A stretch of 10,000 nucleotides of DNA from Acropora yongei. Taxonomy: Eukaryota > Cnidaria > Anthozoa > Scleractinia > Acroporidae. Position numbers and translations under genes: made by a program. Shown piece after piece: positions 7,683 through 10,000 of the stretch (positions within the stretch are counted from its first letter, which is position 1; each line of letters opens with the position of its first letter). Where the stretch lies: positions 3,160,441 to 3,170,440 of the forward strand of contig BLFN01000126.1 in NCBI GenBank assembly GCA_014634225.1. The letters run 5' to 3'. The notes under the pieces are model-generated. The model worked only from the letters and a program-made list of their open reading frames with translations. It ran no database searches and had not been told where the DNA came from.

Positions 7683-9095
7683 AAAGATTTTGTGGAGAAT
7701 TACCGTCCTATTTCTCTTCTCCCTGTCATCTCCAAAGTTCTCTAGCTTTGCGTTTTGGCAGGCCTACGAGACCACATATCCCACCTCATCAGTCGCAACA
7801 AGCACGGCTTTTTAACTGGTAGACCTTGTGTGACTCAGCTCATAAGTGTTTTACATTACATTGGCGGTCAACTCGACACTGGTAAACAAATGGACATTAT
7901 ACATCTTGACATGAGCAAGGCATTCAACAAAGTGGATCACACCAAGTTACTTGGAAGGTTGCAACAATACGGCATTTCTGGCAAACTTCACGACTGGTTC
8001 CGTTCGTATTTACAGGGACGCAAGCAACAGGTTACAGTTCTGGGAGCTACCTCCCAAGAACTGACGGTTACATCCGGGGTACCTCAAGGGTCCCTGTTTG
8101 GGCCAATTCTGCTGTTTGTGGATGATCTACCAAAATACTGTTAAGACATCGAGAGTTGCCTGTTATGCCGATAATACTAAGATTTTCAAAAGCATCGATT
8201 CTATCACAGACTGTAATGCCCTCCAATCAGATCTCAACGATTTTGTCAGTTGGTCCGAATCATCTGGGCTCATATTTAATCAGTCCAGGGTGTAAATACC
8301 GGTGTATCATCCGCAAAAAAATAACCTGTACAGTCCATCTACAACATCAACGAAACGCCTTTGGAATCTTGTGATACAGAGAAAGACCTTGGTGTGTAGG
8401 TGTCAAGTAATCTTACCTTGGACAAGCAAGTGACCGAACAGGGTGCGAAAGCCAACAAACTCCTTGATCTTTTGCGCCGAGCCTCTAGGCACATCCAACG
8501 CACCCAAACGCATCGTACACTTTATCTTTCTATCGTCCCGTGCCATCTCGGCTATGCAACCCAAGTATGGTCGCCACAGTCGATTGGCTTACTAAAACGA
8601 GTTGAAAACGTGCAAAGCCGTGCAACAAAACTAATATTGAAGCTTCCCTTCCATTGTGATGTAACCTATAAGACCCGCCTCCAACTAACAAATCTGTTAC
8701 CCATCTCATACTGGCATGAATTTTTGGATATAGCCTTTTTCTACAAAGCTGTAAATAACTTAGTTTTTATAGATAGTGAAGTTCTGCCTGTAACTATACA
8801 ATCAACGAGATCTATCAGGTCATCGAGCACTAACTCTATTACTTATATCCCTAAGCGAAGTAGAACTGTAACTTATCAGCGCTCATTTTTTATACGCACG
8901 TGCCGTACATGGAATGTTCTGACCGCTGAGTTACGCACGAGTCACACCTCTCTAGCTTCTTTCAAGCATTCATTACTTCAATATTACTTCAAGGTGCTGG
9001 ACCTGTACGACACTGACGAAATCAGAACCCGGAGAACAATCTGTCCTAGGTGCAATATAGCGAGCACGCTACTGTGTACGCCGTGCCGCTTCTAG
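7683..9095 (+). pseudogene. Non-LTR retrotransposon reverse transcriptase, 3' half, decayed
   Basis: The segment opens inside the reverse transcriptase domain at NYRPISLLPVISK and continues with HGFLTGRPC, DIIHLDMSKAFNKVDH, SGVPQGS, ACYADNTKIFKS, LQSDLNDFVSW, GYATQVWSPQS and a C-terminal C-x-x-C-type ending (ICPRCN...). This is a CR1/Jockey-like protein of the sort common in marine invertebrates. It is dead: TAG at 7743-7745 and 8397-8399, a one-base shift near 8142, and more shifts between about 8285 and 8330. The catalytic YADD is YADN, so the second Asp is Asn. The endonuclease half is missing, which suits 5' truncation, but no 3' UTR or terminal tail follows the stop at 9093-9095 before element sequence resumes. 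Confidence 0.88.
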
Positions 9096-9806
9096 CAATT
9101 CGTCCTCGGCTTGATGGAGGCAGACGATGGAGGCTCGATGGAGACACTCCGCCTTGTCAACCAGTTCGGTAAGATCCGACGACATACCCTGTGCCATAAC
9201 CATTTCAGGACACTTGTGAACCATCGATTGGTGGTGATCCAAGAAAAACGTCCCGAGCGTCGCCAATTCCCGATGCATTTGCCCCTGCTCCAACAAGCGT
9301 GACGTCATCAGCGGATCCCAACTGCCGCGATGCACTTCCCATGTCTGGTATCGTTGGATCCGCTGCAACACGGCCAGGGCCGTGTGCGGTGGTGTCCGAC
9401 AGAACATCTGTCTCAGTTCATGGTGCACGCGACCCCATCAATTGTCCTTCGCCTTCATCCTCTGACGCGCTTTCTTCGTGGATAGTAAGAAGGGGGCGGA
9501 GACCCAAGCACGGGCAATGGCTCGACCGTGACGGAAAAAGAACAGCAACTCCATGTGCACCGTCATCCACGTCTCAATCCGCTGTATGGCGCATCGGCGA
9601 CTATAGAGACGCCCGAACACTTCCTGAGGTGTCGTCGACTCACCTTCCGGGAACACGCGTCCCAATTCGCGGTGCACGTCCGCCCATCATTGCCTCTTGA
9701 TCATGAAGGTTGCACATACCCGATAGTACTGGTAACTAGCCACCAAACAGTAACCCCCAAAACGCCTACAATCAAGTTTCTTGATCAGGTCTTCGATAGA
9801 TTCCAT
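9069..9806 (-). pseudogene. Unrecognised gene with repeated W-x-x-VH-x-EL motifs
   Basis: One minus-strand frame runs from ATG 9806 (MESIEDLIKKLDC) to a TAG at 9069-9071, with TGA at 9687-9689 and 9438-9440. Each TGA is followed at once by TGG and then by a similar block: WADVHRELG and WGRVHHELR, 83 codons apart. Related motifs occur between them (TWMTVHMEL) and after them (TWEVHRG, QMHRELA). I do not recognise the family. The protein would be about 245 residues, mostly helical by composition, with no membrane segment. A TATA box 27-36 bp upstream supports the start. The last few codons overlap the end of the retrotransposon, so the original C-terminus is probably lost. It could be an element gene at the integrase side, or a host sequence. 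Confidence 0.5.
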
Positions 9807-9832
9807 TCTTTCCGCTCCTTCCCAGTGCGTGG

Positions 9833-9842
9833 CCTTTTTATA
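9833..9842 (-). promoter_or_regulatory. TATA box for the VH-EL repeat gene
   Basis: The minus strand reads TATAAAAAGG, 27-36 bp before ATG 9806, so transcription would begin almost at the start codon. The sequence closely resembles the TATA box at 3861-3872 (TATAAAAATAGG). Confidence 0.6.
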
Positions 9843-9869
9843 CGTTTGGTTACCCAGCACCCTCTTCAG

Positions 9870-9897
9870 CCCCCTTTTTAGAGGGGGGATACTCCCC
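9870..9897. repeat. Two adjacent G/C hairpins
   Basis: CCCCCT (9870-9875) pairs with AGGGGG (9882-9887), and an overlapping GGGGA (9885-9889) pairs with TCCCC (9893-9897). The two stems are mutually exclusive. They lie between the leftward TATA box and the rightward promoter. Confidence 0.4.
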
Positions 9898-9921
9898 ATC
9901 CCCTCTCACTTGTTGAGGGTC

Positions 9922-9946
9922 TGACGTCATCCTCCGATTGTATATA
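9922..9946 (+). promoter_or_regulatory. Rightward promoter: CRE plus TATATA
   Basis: A CRE (TGACGTCA, 9922-9929) is followed 11 bases later by TATATA (9941-9946). The order points to plus-strand transcription starting near 9970-9980, toward a gene beyond the window and divergent from the VH-EL gene. Confidence 0.45.
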
Positions 9947-10000
9947 GGACCGGTCGCAGCGTTCGGGGATCGCAAACAGCACAACCACGTCGAACTTCGT

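Noticed and set aside
9299..9881. Two overlapping plus-strand open frames
   Set aside because: They are antisense to the VH-EL repeat gene, which has a TATA box and internal repeats supporting the minus strand.
1..10000. Introns as an explanation for the frame changes
   Set aside because: Frame changes occur within continuous homologous blocks, over a few bases and without GT...AG-bounded gaps, so small indels fit better.
1..10000. CRISPR array, tRNA or rRNA genes
   Set aside because: No regularly spaced direct repeats, no cloverleaf with conserved A and B boxes and no rRNA-like sequence were noticed on either strand.

Overview
The window looks like invertebrate animal nuclear DNA holding a decayed, integrated virus-like DNA element of the Maverick/Polinton–adintovirus kind, with a dead non-LTR retrotransposon lodged in it. 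The animal assignment rests on the retrotransposon type, on RNA polymerase II style promoters (TATA boxes, CCAAT boxes, CRE sites) and on the lack of bacterial gene signals. All family calls are from recognition of motifs; nothing was searched.

Layout. Bases 1-254 hold nothing I can support. Bases 255-455 form a short palindromic element like a MITE. Bases 580-790 are a compact regulatory-looking patch (four CCAAT boxes, an E-box, a CRE, a perfect 12-bp hairpin). From 788 to 7680 every recognisable element gene is on the minus strand. Read 5' to 3' on that strand they are: an integrase remnant with chromodomain (7680-7110), two tandem paralogues of a YVTLPSN-type protein (7113-6054 and 6017-4869), a major-capsid-like remnant (4912-4485) running in frame into a basic core-protein-like ORF (4484-4020), an intact small ORF with an IDLEGF/YKGG nuclease-like signature (3822-3235), and a protein-primed type B DNA polymerase remnant (3346-788). 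Bases 7683-9095 on the plus strand are the 3' half of a retrotransposon reverse transcriptase. At the right, 9806-9069 (minus) is an unrecognised repeat-containing gene with its own TATA box, and a CRE plus TATA pair at 9922-9946 points rightward out of the window.

The genes correspond to replication (polymerase, nuclease-like protein), integration (integrase) and particle formation (capsid-like, YVTLPSN and core-like proteins). No FtsK/HerA-type ATPase and no adenain-type protease is visible. The polymerase has lost the palm motif A region and carries Tyr in place of the first Asp of motif C, and nearly every gene has frameshifts or in-frame stops. I read the locus as a fossil. Two things survive well: several genes keep a private TATA box shortly before the ATG, and the YKGG ORF is unbroken.
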